From NCBI RefSeq assembly GCF_016586165.1, contig NZ_BCPR01000051.1:1-33807 (forward strand): a stretch of DNA of 33,807 nucleotides, given 5' to 3'. Numbering within the stretch: position 1 is the stretch's first letter; each line of letters begins with the position of its first letter. A model generated the notes under the pieces. That model was not told where the DNA came from, ran no database searches, and worked only from the letters and a program-made list of their open reading frames with translations. The position numbers were made by a program, and so were the translations under genes. Of this stretch, positions 1 to 7,017 are shown in pieces. Source of the DNA: Dyella sp. EPa41. GTDB lineage: Bacteria > Pseudomonadota > Gammaproteobacteria > Xanthomonadales > Rhodanobacteraceae.

Positions 1-483
1 TGCCTTGTTGAGCTTGGCCGCCACGCGGTCCAGGTCCTTCTGGTAGCCGCCATGGTCACCCAGGAACACCACGTTGCGGAATCCATGCACCGCAAAACTC
101 TGGGCGGCGGATTCCAGCATCTGCTCGAAGACCGCGTCCGGCACGGTGATGGTGCCGGGGAAACGCATGTGCGAACTCGGCGGCGCCACGCCGCCCTCGG
201 GCACATAGGCGACGACCGGCGCGACCAGCGCATTGCCCAACCGCTCGGCGATCTTCTTCGAGAGATACGCGGCGCGCGCGTTGTGCTTGCCCACGGCGAT
301 GCCAGGGCCGCTCTGCTCGGTGCCGCCAATGGGAATGATGATGGTGGTCTTGCCCGCCTGGACCTGGTCGCGAATCTCGGTCCAGGTGAGGTCTTCGAGC
401 AGGACGGTGTGGGGCGTCTGCGCGAAGGAGGCGCCTGAGGCCAGCAGCAGGCCAGCGACAAGGGCGAGCAATCGGGAATGCAT
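1..483 (-). CDS. Exported creatininase-family protein (3' end outside window)
   Basis: The first 161 codons of a gene running off the left edge. Residues 1-21 (MHSRLLALVAGLLLASGASFA) form a clear signal peptide with an A-S-F-A type cleavage site, so the product should be exported. Residues 51-70 (PIGGTEQSGPGIAVGKHNAR) match the N-terminal creatinine amidohydrolase block, usually P-x-G-x-x-E-Q-H-G with an Asp about nine residues later, and a GDHGGY block near residue 145 matches the usual NGHGGN. Known family members are cytoplasmic metal-dependent amidohydrolases. Here Glu56 is kept, but the metal-binding His after EQ is Ser and the usual Asp is His67. The substrate is therefore unknown and may not be creatinine. 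The downstream neighbour on this strand cannot be seen. Confidence 0.85.
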   Translation of the reverse strand, partial: MHSRLLALVAGLLLASGASFAQTPHTVLLEDLTWTEIRDQVQAGKTTIIIPIGGTEQSGPGIAVGKHNARAAYLSKKIAERLGNALVAPVVAYVPEGGVAPPSSHMRFPGTITVPDAVFEQMLESAAQSFAVHGFRNVVFLGDHGGYQKDLDRVAAKLNKA

Positions 484-530
484 CGGGACATCCGGTCTAG
501 CGAGGCGGGCAGTGTAAAGCGCGCCCGGCA

Positions 531-613
531 GGAGCGCACCCGGTGCGCGACCGCGGCGTTCATGCTGTGCCTGGTGTTCTGTGCAATCCGTGGTCGCGCA
601 CTGGGTGCGCTCC
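531..613. repeat. REP-type inverted pair of palindromes
   Basis: Positions 531-556 and 588-613 are inverted copies agreeing at 24 of 26 bases. Each contains a GCGCACC-x-GGTGCGC-like core palindrome, perfect in the left copy and with one change in the right. The unit lies in the gap between the creatininase-like gene start and the OXDD gene end. Short palindromes of this class (GGAGCGCACC) are common extragenic repeats in Xanthomonadales. The paired arrangement resembles a BIME, a REP doublet that folds into a long cruciform in DNA or a hairpin in RNA. No RAYT transposase is in the window. Confidence 0.75.
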
Positions 614-639
614 TACAGAGGCATGCGCGGTGCGCCGAG

Positions 640-810
640 CTACTCGGGGGATTCGCCGGGATGGCGTTCCTTCCACGCGGCCAGTGCTTCGCGGTAGCGG
701 CCCATCGCCTCGTCGTAGAGGTCGAAGATGCAGGGTACGCAGCCCTGGCCGCAGCAGTCTTCGTCGTCAGGGCGTTGGGGGCGCGTGGGAGGTGGATCGT
801 TGGAGGGCAC
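640..810 (-). CDS. Small cysteine-rich oxidoreductase-like (OXDD) protein
   Basis: A 56-residue protein whose core DEDCCGQGCVPCIFDLYDEA, with Cys at about 19, 20, 24 and 27, matches the oxidoreductase-like N-terminal domain family. Its biochemical role is not established. Start choice: the GTG at 810 is preceded by a perfect AGGAGG with an 8-base spacer. An in-frame TTG at 852 and an ATG at 960 lack a ribosome site, and the ATG would overlap the upstream gene by about 100 bases. The gene follows the exported methyltransferase-like gene (ends at 857) by 46 bases on the same strand, so they probably share a transcript. The tail is charged (WKERHPGESPE). The family call rests on the CC-x3-C-x2-C pattern and FDLYDEA. 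Confidence 0.75.
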   Translation of the reverse strand: MPSNDPPPTRPQRPDDEDCCGQGCVPCIFDLYDEAMGRYREALAAWKERHPGESPE

Positions 811-856
811 CGTGGCGCCCTCCTCCGCGCTGGAACCTTGGGGATCGGTCAAAGCA

Positions 857-1624
857 TTAGCCAGGCTTGCGGAAACGGTAGACGAACTGGTCGGTGTGAC
901 CGCGTATCGCCTTGTCGAAGACCTTGATGTTATGCGGATCGGCCGGATTGCGCAGCACATCGCTTTCGCCGTCGAACTTGAAGCCGACCGATTCCACCTG
1001 CTTCTTCACGATGGCGGGATCGATGCGATGCAGCGTATCGGTGTCGCGCATGCCCGAACCCGCTTCGGCCACGTGGTCGATGATCACGAACAGGCCACCC
1101 GGCTTGAGCGAGTCGAAGACCTGCTTGTCGAACACCGCCGGATCGACATTGCCCATGAACTTGTCGGGGTAGTCGTGGTAGTTCTGCGAGGTGAACACGA
1201 GATCCACCGGCTCAGGCGTCTTGAACTCCTTGGCCGGCACCATCAGCACGCCCACGTTGGCGTAGTGCGGATCGGCCACGAGCGCCTTGGACGTCTGCAC
1301 GTCGGACTTCGCCTCGATGCCGTATTCATTCGGCCACACCGAGTAGACCTTGCCCTTGGGGCCCACGATCGTGCTGAACACGCGCGTGAAATAGCTGCTG
1401 CCCGGTATCAGGTCCACCACCACCTGGCCGGGCTTCACCTCGGCAAAGGTCATGAGGTCGGCGAGCTTGCGGCGGTCGTCGTCGCCGACGTCGTTCTTGC
1501 GGGCGGGGTCGTGGATGGCCTCGGTGACGTAGGCGGGGACATTCGAGTGCGCCTGCGGCGCGGCCACCGCGGAGGCGACAGGCAAAGCGAGAGCAACCAG
1601 CACGGCTAGAACGGTCGGACGCAT
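857..1624 (-). CDS. Exported class I SAM-dependent methyltransferase-like protein
   Basis: 255 residues. The ATG at 1624 has GGAG six bases upstream; in-frame codons further 5' lack a site and would bury the signal peptide. Residues 1-22 (MRPTVLAVLVALALPVASAV...) are a signal peptide. The rest looks like a Rossmann methyltransferase of the COG4798 type: motif I region VVDLIPGSSYFTRVF near residues 68-82, a PVDLVFTSQNYHDY block and a late KPGGLFVIIDH strand. The usual glycine-rich G-x-G-x-G is degenerate (PGSS). A signal peptide on a SAM-fold protein is odd because SAM is not known to be available in the periplasm. A paralogue lies at 27080-27880 with the same plan and a similar end (FVYRFRKP here, LKFVKP there). 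Substrate and activity are unknown. Confidence 0.85.
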   Translation of the reverse strand: MRPTVLAVLVALALPVASAVAAPQAHSNVPAYVTEAIHDPARKNDVGDDDRRKLADLMTFAEVKPGQVVVDLIPGSSYFTRVFSTIVGPKGKVYSVWPNEYGIEAKSDVQTSKALVADPHYANVGVLMVPAKEFKTPEPVDLVFTSQNYHDYPDKFMGNVDPAVFDKQVFDSLKPGGLFVIIDHVAEAGSGMRDTDTLHRIDPAIVKKQVESVGFKFDGESDVLRNPADPHNIKVFDKAIRGHTDQFVYRFRKPG

Positions 1625-1711
1625 GACGAACTCCGTAGTCAGGTGTGGGGCGCCATTCTGCGCCCCCACGGGGCAAACCGCACCAGGAATTTCGGCATAC
1701 CCGGACGAAGC

Positions 1712-3109
1712 TCACTTCGCGCCGGGTTTGCCCCCGACGGTGGTGAGCAGCACGTGCCAGTAGGCCACGTCGTCGTAGAAACCCTTGACCGGCACGCGCT
1801 CGTTGAGGCCGTGGGCGAACGCATCGCTGGTTTTCATGAACATGCCGTTGACGCCGTAAGTGGGAATGCCCACGGCGCGGAAATACAGGCCATCGGTGGC
1901 GCCCGACTCCTGGATCGGCGTGATCGCCACGCCCGGGCGAATGGAGTGCACCGCCTTGGTAACCGCCGCCATCACGTCCGGCCGCAGCGGCGAGGCATCG
2001 CTGGCGATGGCCTTGCCGACCAGCTTGACCTCCACTTTCGCACCCACCTGGTCCTGCAGCGCCTGGCGCACGGTGTCGATGGCTACGCCGGGGAACACGC
2101 GGCAGTTGATCGTGGCCGTGGCCGACTGCGGCAAGGCGTTGTCAGCATGGCCGCCGCGCAGCAGCGTGGCGATGCAGGTCGTGCGCGTCTTGCCCACTTC
2201 CGAGGGCTCGTCGGCCAGCACCGCGGCGGCGGCTTCGTCATGCGGGTTCTTGGCGAAGGCCCGCATGGCTTCGCCCAGCTTGCCCTGCGTGGTGGCGCCC
2301 AGCGCCTTGAACGAGGCGATGGTGGTGTCGTTCCACATCACGGGGAACTGGTAGGCCTGCACCTTCTTCAACGCGTCGGCCAGCTCGTAGATGGCGTTGT
2401 CCTTGCGCGGCAGCGAACTGTGGCCGCCCGGGTTACGGGTGGTCAGCTCGAAACTGGCGTAGGCCTTCTCGGCCGTCTGCACGCCGAACACCAGCGGCTT
2501 GCCCGACTCGCTCAGCTCGCCGCCACCGGCATCGGTGTTGAGCGCATATTCCACGTCGACCAGGTCGCGATGGTTCTTGACCAGGTCTTCCATGGTGTCC
2601 TGCGAGGTTTCCTCGTCGCCCGTATAGATGATGACAAGGTCGCGCGTGGGCACGAAGCCTTCCTTCTTGAGGCGGATGAAGTTCGCCGCCAGCACGGTCA
2701 CGCCGCTCTTGATGTCTTCGGTGCCGCGTCCATAGAAGTAGCCGTTCTCCTCGACCAGCTTGAACGGATCGCGCTGCCAGTCTTCCGGCTTGGCGGTCAC
2801 CACGTCCATGTGCGCCATCAGCCCGATCGGCTTGCCGCCGCTGCCGTCGCCGCGGTAGCGCACTACCATCGCCGCCGTTTCGCCGTGCGGAATGATATGG
2901 ATGTCCGAATCCGGGAAGCCCGCCGCGCGAAACTGGTCGGCCAGGTACCTGGCCATCACCGGCACCTGGCCCTGCCCGATCTCCGTCTTGAAGGCGATCA
3001 GGCGGCTGAAGATGTCGCGTGCCTGCGCCTGGTTGGAATCCAGCGTGGCGGCCAGGGCCGGCGTGGCAACGGAAAGGGTCAACAGCGAAGCGATCAGCGG
3101 TTTGAGCAT
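1712..3109 (-). CDS. Exported M20-family metallopeptidase
   Basis: 465 residues with signal peptide 1-20 (MLKPLIASLLTLSVATPALA). M20 landmarks in order: GLMAHMDVV (H100, D102), GRGTEDIKSG (E131/D132, normally the bridging Asp block), GDEET (catalytic E166 and metal-binding E167), NTDAGGG (D193) and a late DAFAHGLNERVP His near 437, so the di-zinc site appears complete. The lid/dimerisation domain lies between about 205 and 330. M20 enzymes are carboxypeptidases, dipeptidases or deacylases; exported members of this length usually act on small peptides in the periplasm. The gene ends 87 bases from the start of the methyltransferase-like gene on the same strand. It is preceded by a 113-base gap after thpR, so it may have its own promoter. 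Confidence 0.92.
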   Translation of the reverse strand: MLKPLIASLLTLSVATPALAATLDSNQAQARDIFSRLIAFKTEIGQGQVPVMARYLADQFRAAGFPDSDIHIIPHGETAAMVVRYRGDGSGGKPIGLMAHMDVVTAKPEDWQRDPFKLVEENGYFYGRGTEDIKSGVTVLAANFIRLKKEGFVPTRDLVIIYTGDEETSQDTMEDLVKNHRDLVDVEYALNTDAGGGELSESGKPLVFGVQTAEKAYASFELTTRNPGGHSSLPRKDNAIYELADALKKVQAYQFPVMWNDTTIASFKALGATTQGKLGEAMRAFAKNPHDEAAAAVLADEPSEVGKTRTTCIATLLRGGHADNALPQSATATINCRVFPGVAIDTVRQALQDQVGAKVEVKLVGKAIASDASPLRPDVMAAVTKAVHSIRPGVAITPIQESGATDGLYFRAVGIPTYGVNGMFMKTSDAFAHGLNERVPVKGFYDDVAYWHVLLTTVGGKPGAK

Positions 3110-3182
3110 GGCGCCTTTACCAGCATCGGGAGGAGCCGTGAGTATGTCCTGTTACCGCCGCCATGGGTGGAGCCGCCCGGCA

Positions 3183-3191
3183 TTTTTTTTT
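3183..3191. repeat. T9 homopolymer inside a GC-rich hairpin
   Basis: Nine T lie between CGCCCG (3175-3180 region) and CGGGCG (3192-3197), which can pair with the T tract in the loop. It sits in the gap between thpR's stop and the M20 peptidase start. On the minus strand, which is the transcribed one, the tract reads as A9, so it is not a standard U-tract terminator for thpR. It may be a phase-variable or assembly-sensitive spot; no function is evident. Confidence 0.4.
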
Positions 3192-3222
3192 CGGGCGAAT
3201 GGCCTGCAAGACGTCTACGCGT

Positions 3223-3831
3223 CTAACGCGGCTGCAATCGCCAGGTATCCAGCGTCCGGTAGTCACCACCGCCCACGATGCTGTGCAACAACGCGAAGCC
3301 CTCGACCCGCCAGGGGATCGGTTCCACCGGCACGGGCTGCGGCACCGCACCACGGCTGTAGGCAAAAGTGACGTGCGGCGTGAAGCTGCGCGACAGATGA
3401 GCGCCCAGGCCGGCACGCAGCAGCGCCTCGCGCAGCGCTTGCCACAAGGCCTGCAATGCCGGAGGCGTTTGCGTGCAACGCAACACGCAGGGCGGCTCGC
3501 GACCATGGAACCCCGACGCGCTGTCCAGCACCCATTCGAACGGATCGCCACGCACCTGGCCGCCGGCCGCCGCCGCGGCAGCGGCGATGTCTTCGCGCAG
3601 CCTCGGATGGTCACCGAGGAAATGCAGCGTCGCGTGATAACGCGCCGGACGGATCATGCGCGCACGCAGGTGCTGCGAGGCCGCCACGTCGGAGGTGGCC
3701 GCTTCGATGCGTGAACGCGTCGCCTCGTCCGGCAGCAAGGCGAAGAAGAGACGATGGATCTGTGCAGGCGCCGACCCGCCCCCGAGCAGATCAGGCTGGA
3801 TCACATGAGGTGGCGTGCGACGGGAGTTCAT
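3223..3831 (-). CDS. thpR: RNA 2',3'-cyclic phosphodiesterase (2H family)
   Basis: 202 residues with the two HxTx motifs that define 2H phosphoesterases: HATL at 66-69 within RYHATLHFLGDH and HVTF at 153-156 within TPHVTFAYS. Length and layout fit ThpR (formerly 2'-5' RNA ligase, LigT), a cytoplasmic enzyme that opens 2',3'-cyclic phosphate RNA ends. The ATG at 3831 has GAGG eight bases upstream and is preferred over the in-frame GTG nine bases earlier. The N-terminal 25 residues before HRLFFALLP are longer than usual. It diverges from the ExbD-like gene at 4003. A second, more distant 2H protein is at 5581-6234. Confidence 0.9.
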   Translation of the reverse strand: MNSRRTPPHVIQPDLLGGGSAPAQIHRLFFALLPDEATRSRIEAATSDVAASQHLRARMIRPARYHATLHFLGDHPRLREDIAAAAAAAGGQVRGDPFEWVLDSASGFHGREPPCVLRCTQTPPALQALWQALREALLRAGLGAHLSRSFTPHVTFAYSRGAVPQPVPVEPIPWRVEGFALLHSIVGGGDYRTLDTWRLQPR

Positions 3832-4002
3832 GGGCGGCACCTCGGGAAACCCGGCAGAGATTACCGCAACCCGCGCCTTCGGCGGTTCAAGCAGCCGGGA
3901 CTATCGCCGGCCGGCGACGTGGTTCTATGCTGAAGCCGCCGACGCGTCCCCACGCCCGGCGCCCCACATCGATGCCACATCACGCCGTCAGGAGGAAGAA
4001 CC

Positions 4003-4404
4003 ATGGCTTTCTCTGCACGTGTCTCGGCTGTTCCCCTCGCGCAAATCAATGTCACGCCACTGGTGGATGTCCTGCTGGTGCTGCTGGTGATCGTGATGAT
4101 CACTTCACCGGTGCTCACCCACAAGCTGAAGCTCGACCTGCCCCAGCCTGGAAAGACGCCCCTCGTCGATACACCGGAGAGGGTCCGGTTGGCCATCCAT
4201 GCGGATGGGTCGATGTATTGGAACGATGCTCCGCTCAATCCCGCCATGCTCGAAGCACAGCTGGCCGTGGCCGCTCGCCATCCGTCGCCGCCCAGCCTGC
4301 TGGTGGATCCGGCCGATGGCGCCTCCTATCAGGCGGTTGCGGACGTCATCGCCCGTGCGAAACGGCAGGGCCTGGAGAAGATCGACTTCATGATCACTCG
4401 TTGA
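4003..4404 (+). CDS. ExbD/TolR-family biopolymer transport protein
   Basis: 133 residues. The ATG has AGGAGG seven bases upstream. The single N-terminal membrane helix (about 21-38, starting PLVDVLLVLLVIVMIT) carries Asp22, equivalent to the proton-carrying Asp of ExbD/TolR. The preceding INVTPLVD is the family signature. The rest is a periplasmic domain ending in RAKRQGLEKIDFMI, the usual ExbD C-terminal strand. Known members work with ExbB/TolQ to couple proton flow to TonB or TolA. No exbB, tonB or tol gene is nearby, so this copy is an orphan that must use partners encoded elsewhere. It is followed at once by two strong tandem hairpins and is probably monocistronic. Confidence 0.93.
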   Translation: MAFSARVSAVPLAQINVTPLVDVLLVLLVIVMITSPVLTHKLKLDLPQPGKTPLVDTPERVRLAIHADGSMYWNDAPLNPAMLEAQLAVAARHPSPPSLLVDPADGASYQAVADVIARAKRQGLEKIDFMITR

Positions 4405-4409
4405 GGTAC

Positions 4410-4462
4410 GCGCGCCGCCTCTCACGCGAGGCGGCGCGCCTGAGCGGCGCATGAAGCGCCGC
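4410..4462 (+). terminator. Tandem GC-rich hairpins after the ExbD-like gene
   Basis: First stem: 12 perfect pairs (4410-4421 with 4428-4439, loop TCACGC). Second stem: 7 pairs (4444-4450 with 4456-4462, loop ATGAA). The 11-mer GCGCCGCCTCT occurs in both (4412-4422 and 4456-4466), so alternative pairings are possible. They begin six bases after the stop codon. There is no U tract, so they may act as a terminator with help or as a 3' stabiliser. Confidence 0.55.
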
Positions 4463-4603
4463 CTCTGCGCTCACGTCGCACCGACATAAGCAAACGGCGG
4501 CCGAAGGCAGGTTCGGCGGGGTCGTCCCATTGGGCGCCCATGCACGTTGCGCCACCTACGCTTGGAGACATGCCGCACCACCGCACAGCCGGAGGGCATG
4601 TCG

Positions 4604-4963
4604 ATGAAAGCACGCTACACCAAGCAACTACCGCAGTGGATCGTCACTCCTTTGGTGACCGTCGCATGGCTGGCCATGCCGTTCCAGGCCATGGCCCAGG
4701 ATCGCTACCACCACGATCGCGCGCCACCACCGCCGCATTACGAACACGACCGCTACGGTCACTACGACCACCGCGAATATCACGAGTACCACGAGCACCA
4801 CGACGATACCGGCGCCATCGTGGCCGGCGCGCTGCTGGGCGTTGCCGCCGGCGCGGTGATCGTGAACTCGAACACGCCGCAACCACCGCCGACGGTGGTG
4901 TACACCTCGCCGCCTCCCCCGCCGCCGCCTGGCGTCGTCTATTACGAGGATGACGGCTATTGA
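4604..4963 (+). CDS. Exported His/Tyr/Pro-rich protein with glycine-zipper segment
   Basis: 119 residues. The ATG at 4604 has GGAGG eight bases upstream; the ATG at 4598 is too close to it. Residues 1-31 are a signal peptide ending in QAMA. Residues 32-68 are very rich in His (ten), Tyr, Asp and Arg, with HYDHREYHEYHEHHDD as the densest part. Residues 70-87 (GAIVAGALLGVAAGAVIV) form a Gly/Ala hydrophobic segment like a glycine-zipper membrane helix. The tail has runs of Pro and ends VVYYEDDGY. No named function is known to me. The composition suggests metal binding at the cell envelope (inference). A Spy-like chaperone gene follows after 35 bases, so they are probably co-transcribed. Confidence 0.8.
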   Translation: MKARYTKQLPQWIVTPLVTVAWLAMPFQAMAQDRYHHDRAPPPPHYEHDRYGHYDHREYHEYHEHHDDTGAIVAGALLGVAAGAVIVNSNTPQPPPTVVYTSPPPPPPPGVVYYEDDGY

Positions 4964-4998
4964 TCCGCCCTGTCCTTGGATGAACTAAGGAGTCCGTC

Positions 4999-5532
4999 AT
5001 GAAAACATCCATTCGTAGCGTGACGCTGCCTGCGCTGATTGCGTTTGCATTGGCCACCGGCCCCGCGCTGGCGCAGCATTCGGGCCCACAGTTGCCGACA
5101 TCCACGCCGCCATCGACCAAGGATCACGCGCAGAAGCATGCCGATGCCGTCGAGCGCCGCATTGCCGACCTGCATGCGCAGTTGAAGATCACCGATCAGC
5201 AAGCCAAGCAGTGGGACGCCTTTTCGCAGACCATGCGCGACAACGCGCGCAAGGCAGACCAGGCCTTCCGCGAACGCGCCCGGAAGCTGCCGACCATGAG
5301 CGCGCCCGATGCGATGAAGTCGTATGCGGATCTCACCGAGACCCACGCAGACAACATGAAAAAACTGGCCTCGGCCTTCAGCGATCTCTATGACGTGCTT
5401 TCGCCCGAGCAGAAACAGGTTGCCGACCAGATGTACCGCCATTCCGGCGACCATATGGGCGAACCGGGCAAGCCGGCCAAAGACAGCAAGGGACATGCAC
5501 CGGCAAGCGCGTCGTCATCGGCCAAGCCGTAA
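4999..5532 (+). CDS. Spy/CpxP-like periplasmic LTxxQ-motif protein
   Basis: 177 residues with AAGGAG nine bases before the ATG. Signal peptide 1-25 (ends GPALA), then a helical, charged region. Two degenerate LTxxQ-type motifs are seen: LKITDQQAKQW near 62 and YDVLSPEQKQVAD near 130. This spacing is typical of Spy/CpxP-family proteins, which are ATP-independent chaperones or stress sensors in the periplasm. The C-terminal 30 residues are a low-complexity Lys/Ala/Ser/Pro tail. It sits directly behind the His-rich exported protein and ends in a strong hairpin shared with the convergent 2H gene. Whether it is under Cpx-type control cannot be seen. Confidence 0.85.
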   Translation: MKTSIRSVTLPALIAFALATGPALAQHSGPQLPTSTPPSTKDHAQKHADAVERRIADLHAQLKITDQQAKQWDAFSQTMRDNARKADQAFRERARKLPTMSAPDAMKSYADLTETHADNMKKLASAFSDLYDVLSPEQKQVADQMYRHSGDHMGEPGKPAKDSKGHAPASASSSAKP

Positions 5533-5550
5533 CGCGTCGCCCGGAAGAAT

Positions 5551-5580
5551 ATCGAGGCACGGCAGTCGCCGTGCCTCGAT
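5551..5580. terminator. Bidirectional perfect 13-bp hairpin
   Basis: ATCGAGGCACGGC (5551-5563) pairs perfectly with 5568-5580 around the loop AGTC. It fills the 48-base gap between the convergent Spy-like and 2H genes and abuts the minus-strand stop codon (5581-5583). No long U tract is present; on the minus strand ATTCTTCC follows. Confidence 0.7.
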
Positions 5581-6234
5581 TCACGTGGGGGGCGCAGCAT
5601 CCCCATGGAGTCGCCAGCGGCGCTGCATCCGCAACGGACCCAGCGGGTCGCGCGCCGCATAGGTGACGTAGTGCAGCTCGGTAGCGCACAGCGCAACGGG
5701 CGGCGCTTCCAGCGCTGCCAGTCTTTGCCTGATCGTGAGCGCATCCACGCTGCGCCGATAAAGGCCCAGGGTGATGTGCGGCACGTAGGAGGCCTGTCTT
5801 ACCTCATCGCTGATGCTCCCCAGCCATTCGCGCCATCGCGCGATCTGGCCTTCGCCATCACCCACGGGGATGAAGGCGGCGCTGGCGAAACTGTCGGGTT
5901 TCGCCAGCGGCAAGGTCACTCGTCGCGGCGCCTCCCGGCGCAGCAGCGCCCATTGCCTGCGCAGCAGGCCGGATGAAAAGTCATCGCCGGCGCGCCGACG
6001 CGCCCGGTGGAATCCGCAGACAAAGACCGTCACATGCGGCTGGCGCCTCGGGCTCGGATGCAACAGGTCCGCCAAGGCGTGGCGCATCCGTGCCACGTAA
6101 TCGAGCAAGGCCGGCTGCACGACAGGCAAGACCCACACACCGTAGCGTTTGCGCCCGCGATGCCACTCGGGGTAATCGCGCAGCTCGGCGACCAGCGTTT
6201 CGACGGGACTGGTTTCGGGGTCGGAGAACAACAT
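5581..6234 (-). CDS. Divergent 2H phosphoesterase (2'-5' RNA ligase family)
   Basis: 217 residues from the ATG at 6234. Two HxTx motifs mark a 2H phosphoesterase: HVTV at 67-70 (RQPHVTVFVCGF) and HITL at 153-156 (YVPHITLGLYRR). Between them is an unusually Arg-rich stretch (79-105). It is not close to the ThpR copy at 3223-3831, and its substrate could be a cyclic or 2'-5' phosphodiester in RNA or a small molecule. The start is uncertain: the ATG at 6234 has no clear ribosome site, while an in-frame GTG at 6270 has AGG seven bases upstream, and the frame stays open to 6489 where it meets the divergent gene. It is convergent with the Spy-like gene. Confidence 0.8.
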   Translation of the reverse strand: MLFSDPETSPVETLVAELRDYPEWHRGRKRYGVWVLPVVQPALLDYVARMRHALADLLHPSPRRQPHVTVFVCGFHRARRRAGDDFSSGLLRRQWALLRREAPRRVTLPLAKPDSFASAAFIPVGDGEGQIARWREWLGSISDEVRQASYVPHITLGLYRRSVDALTIRQRLAALEAPPVALCATELHYVTYAARDPLGPLRMQRRWRLHGDAAPPT

Positions 6235-6450
6235 GCCGACGATGCTATCGAGTCCATCGCTGCGGCGCACTGGATGACCTGAGGCGCCGATCGGTGGGTC
6301 GAATCGCACGGGGAAAATGGCCCTTCCAGGTTTCGGCGTCGCAGCTCGACGTTCCCGGGCATCCTTGCCGGCGAGGCCGTGCAGAACCAGGATAAACGGC
6401 ACATCGCCCCGCCACGGAACAGCCACTAGAGTAGCCCGGCCTGGATAGCC

Positions 6451-6464
6451 CCCGCGTCCGCGGG
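6451..6464. promoter_or_regulatory. Inverted repeat CCCGCG-TC-CGCGGG before the membrane protein gene
   Basis: A perfect 6-bp-arm inverted repeat 24 bases upstream of the ATG at 6488, in the region separating it from the divergent 2H gene. It could be an operator or a leader hairpin. GC-rich palindromes arise by chance in this genome, so support is weak. Confidence 0.3.
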
Positions 6465-6487
6465 AGACCAGTGACCTGGAGACCGTC

Positions 6488-6952
6488 ATGCCCCGTACGC
6501 GTCATTCCACCCTCGCCGCCATCCTCTGGGGCGGCTTCGTCGCCGGCACCGTGGACATCGGTGCAGCTTCGCTGATCAGCGGCTACAGCCCCATCGTCAT
6601 CCTGAAGTACGTCGCGGGCGGCCTGCTCGGTCGCGGATCACTCGCCGGCGGCATGGGCAACGCCGTGTTGGGCCTGGTGCTGCAATGGATCATGTCCATC
6701 GTCATCGCCGCCATCTTCGTCGTGCTCCTGCGCAAACGCGTTGCCAGGCCAAACCTGTGGACAGCCTGGGGCATCGCCTACGGCGCGGTCGTCTTCGCGG
6801 TGATGAACTACGTGGTCGTCCCACTCTCGGCCTTGCACAGCGTGCCGCACTTCAGCGTTTTCAGCTTCGTCGCGAACCTGGCCGCGATGCTCTTGTTCGG
6901 CTGGATCATTGCCTTCTTCGCCAGGCTCATGTTGCGAACCGAGGCGGCATAA
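6488..6952 (+). CDS. Small four-helix inner-membrane protein
   Basis: 154 residues with GGAG seven bases before the ATG. Hydrophobic segments at about 9-30 (AAILWGGFVAGTVDIGAASL), 60-82, 92-115 and 127-150 predict four membrane helices with short loops. Similar proteins in Proteobacteria are annotated as conserved membrane proteins (DUF1440/YagU-like); I recognise the overall look but not a function. No catalytic motif is seen. It is followed after 65 bases by the GIY-YIG gene on the same strand. It diverges from the 2H gene. Confidence 0.8.
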   Translation: MPRTRHSTLAAILWGGFVAGTVDIGAASLISGYSPIVILKYVAGGLLGRGSLAGGMGNAVLGLVLQWIMSIVIAAIFVVLLRKRVARPNLWTAWGIAYGAVVFAVMNYVVVPLSALHSVPHFSVFSFVANLAAMLLFGWIIAFFARLMLRTEAA

Positions 6953-7017
6953 CCGGGATTTGTCGCGGCGAGGCGAACGCGGCACACTGCCGCGCACCGA
7001 AAAGATCGCCTCGCCGC

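Noticed and set aside
1643-3226. 527-codon plus-strand frame
   Set aside because: Antisense to the M20 peptidase; repetitive His/Arg/Gly composition and no ribosome site.
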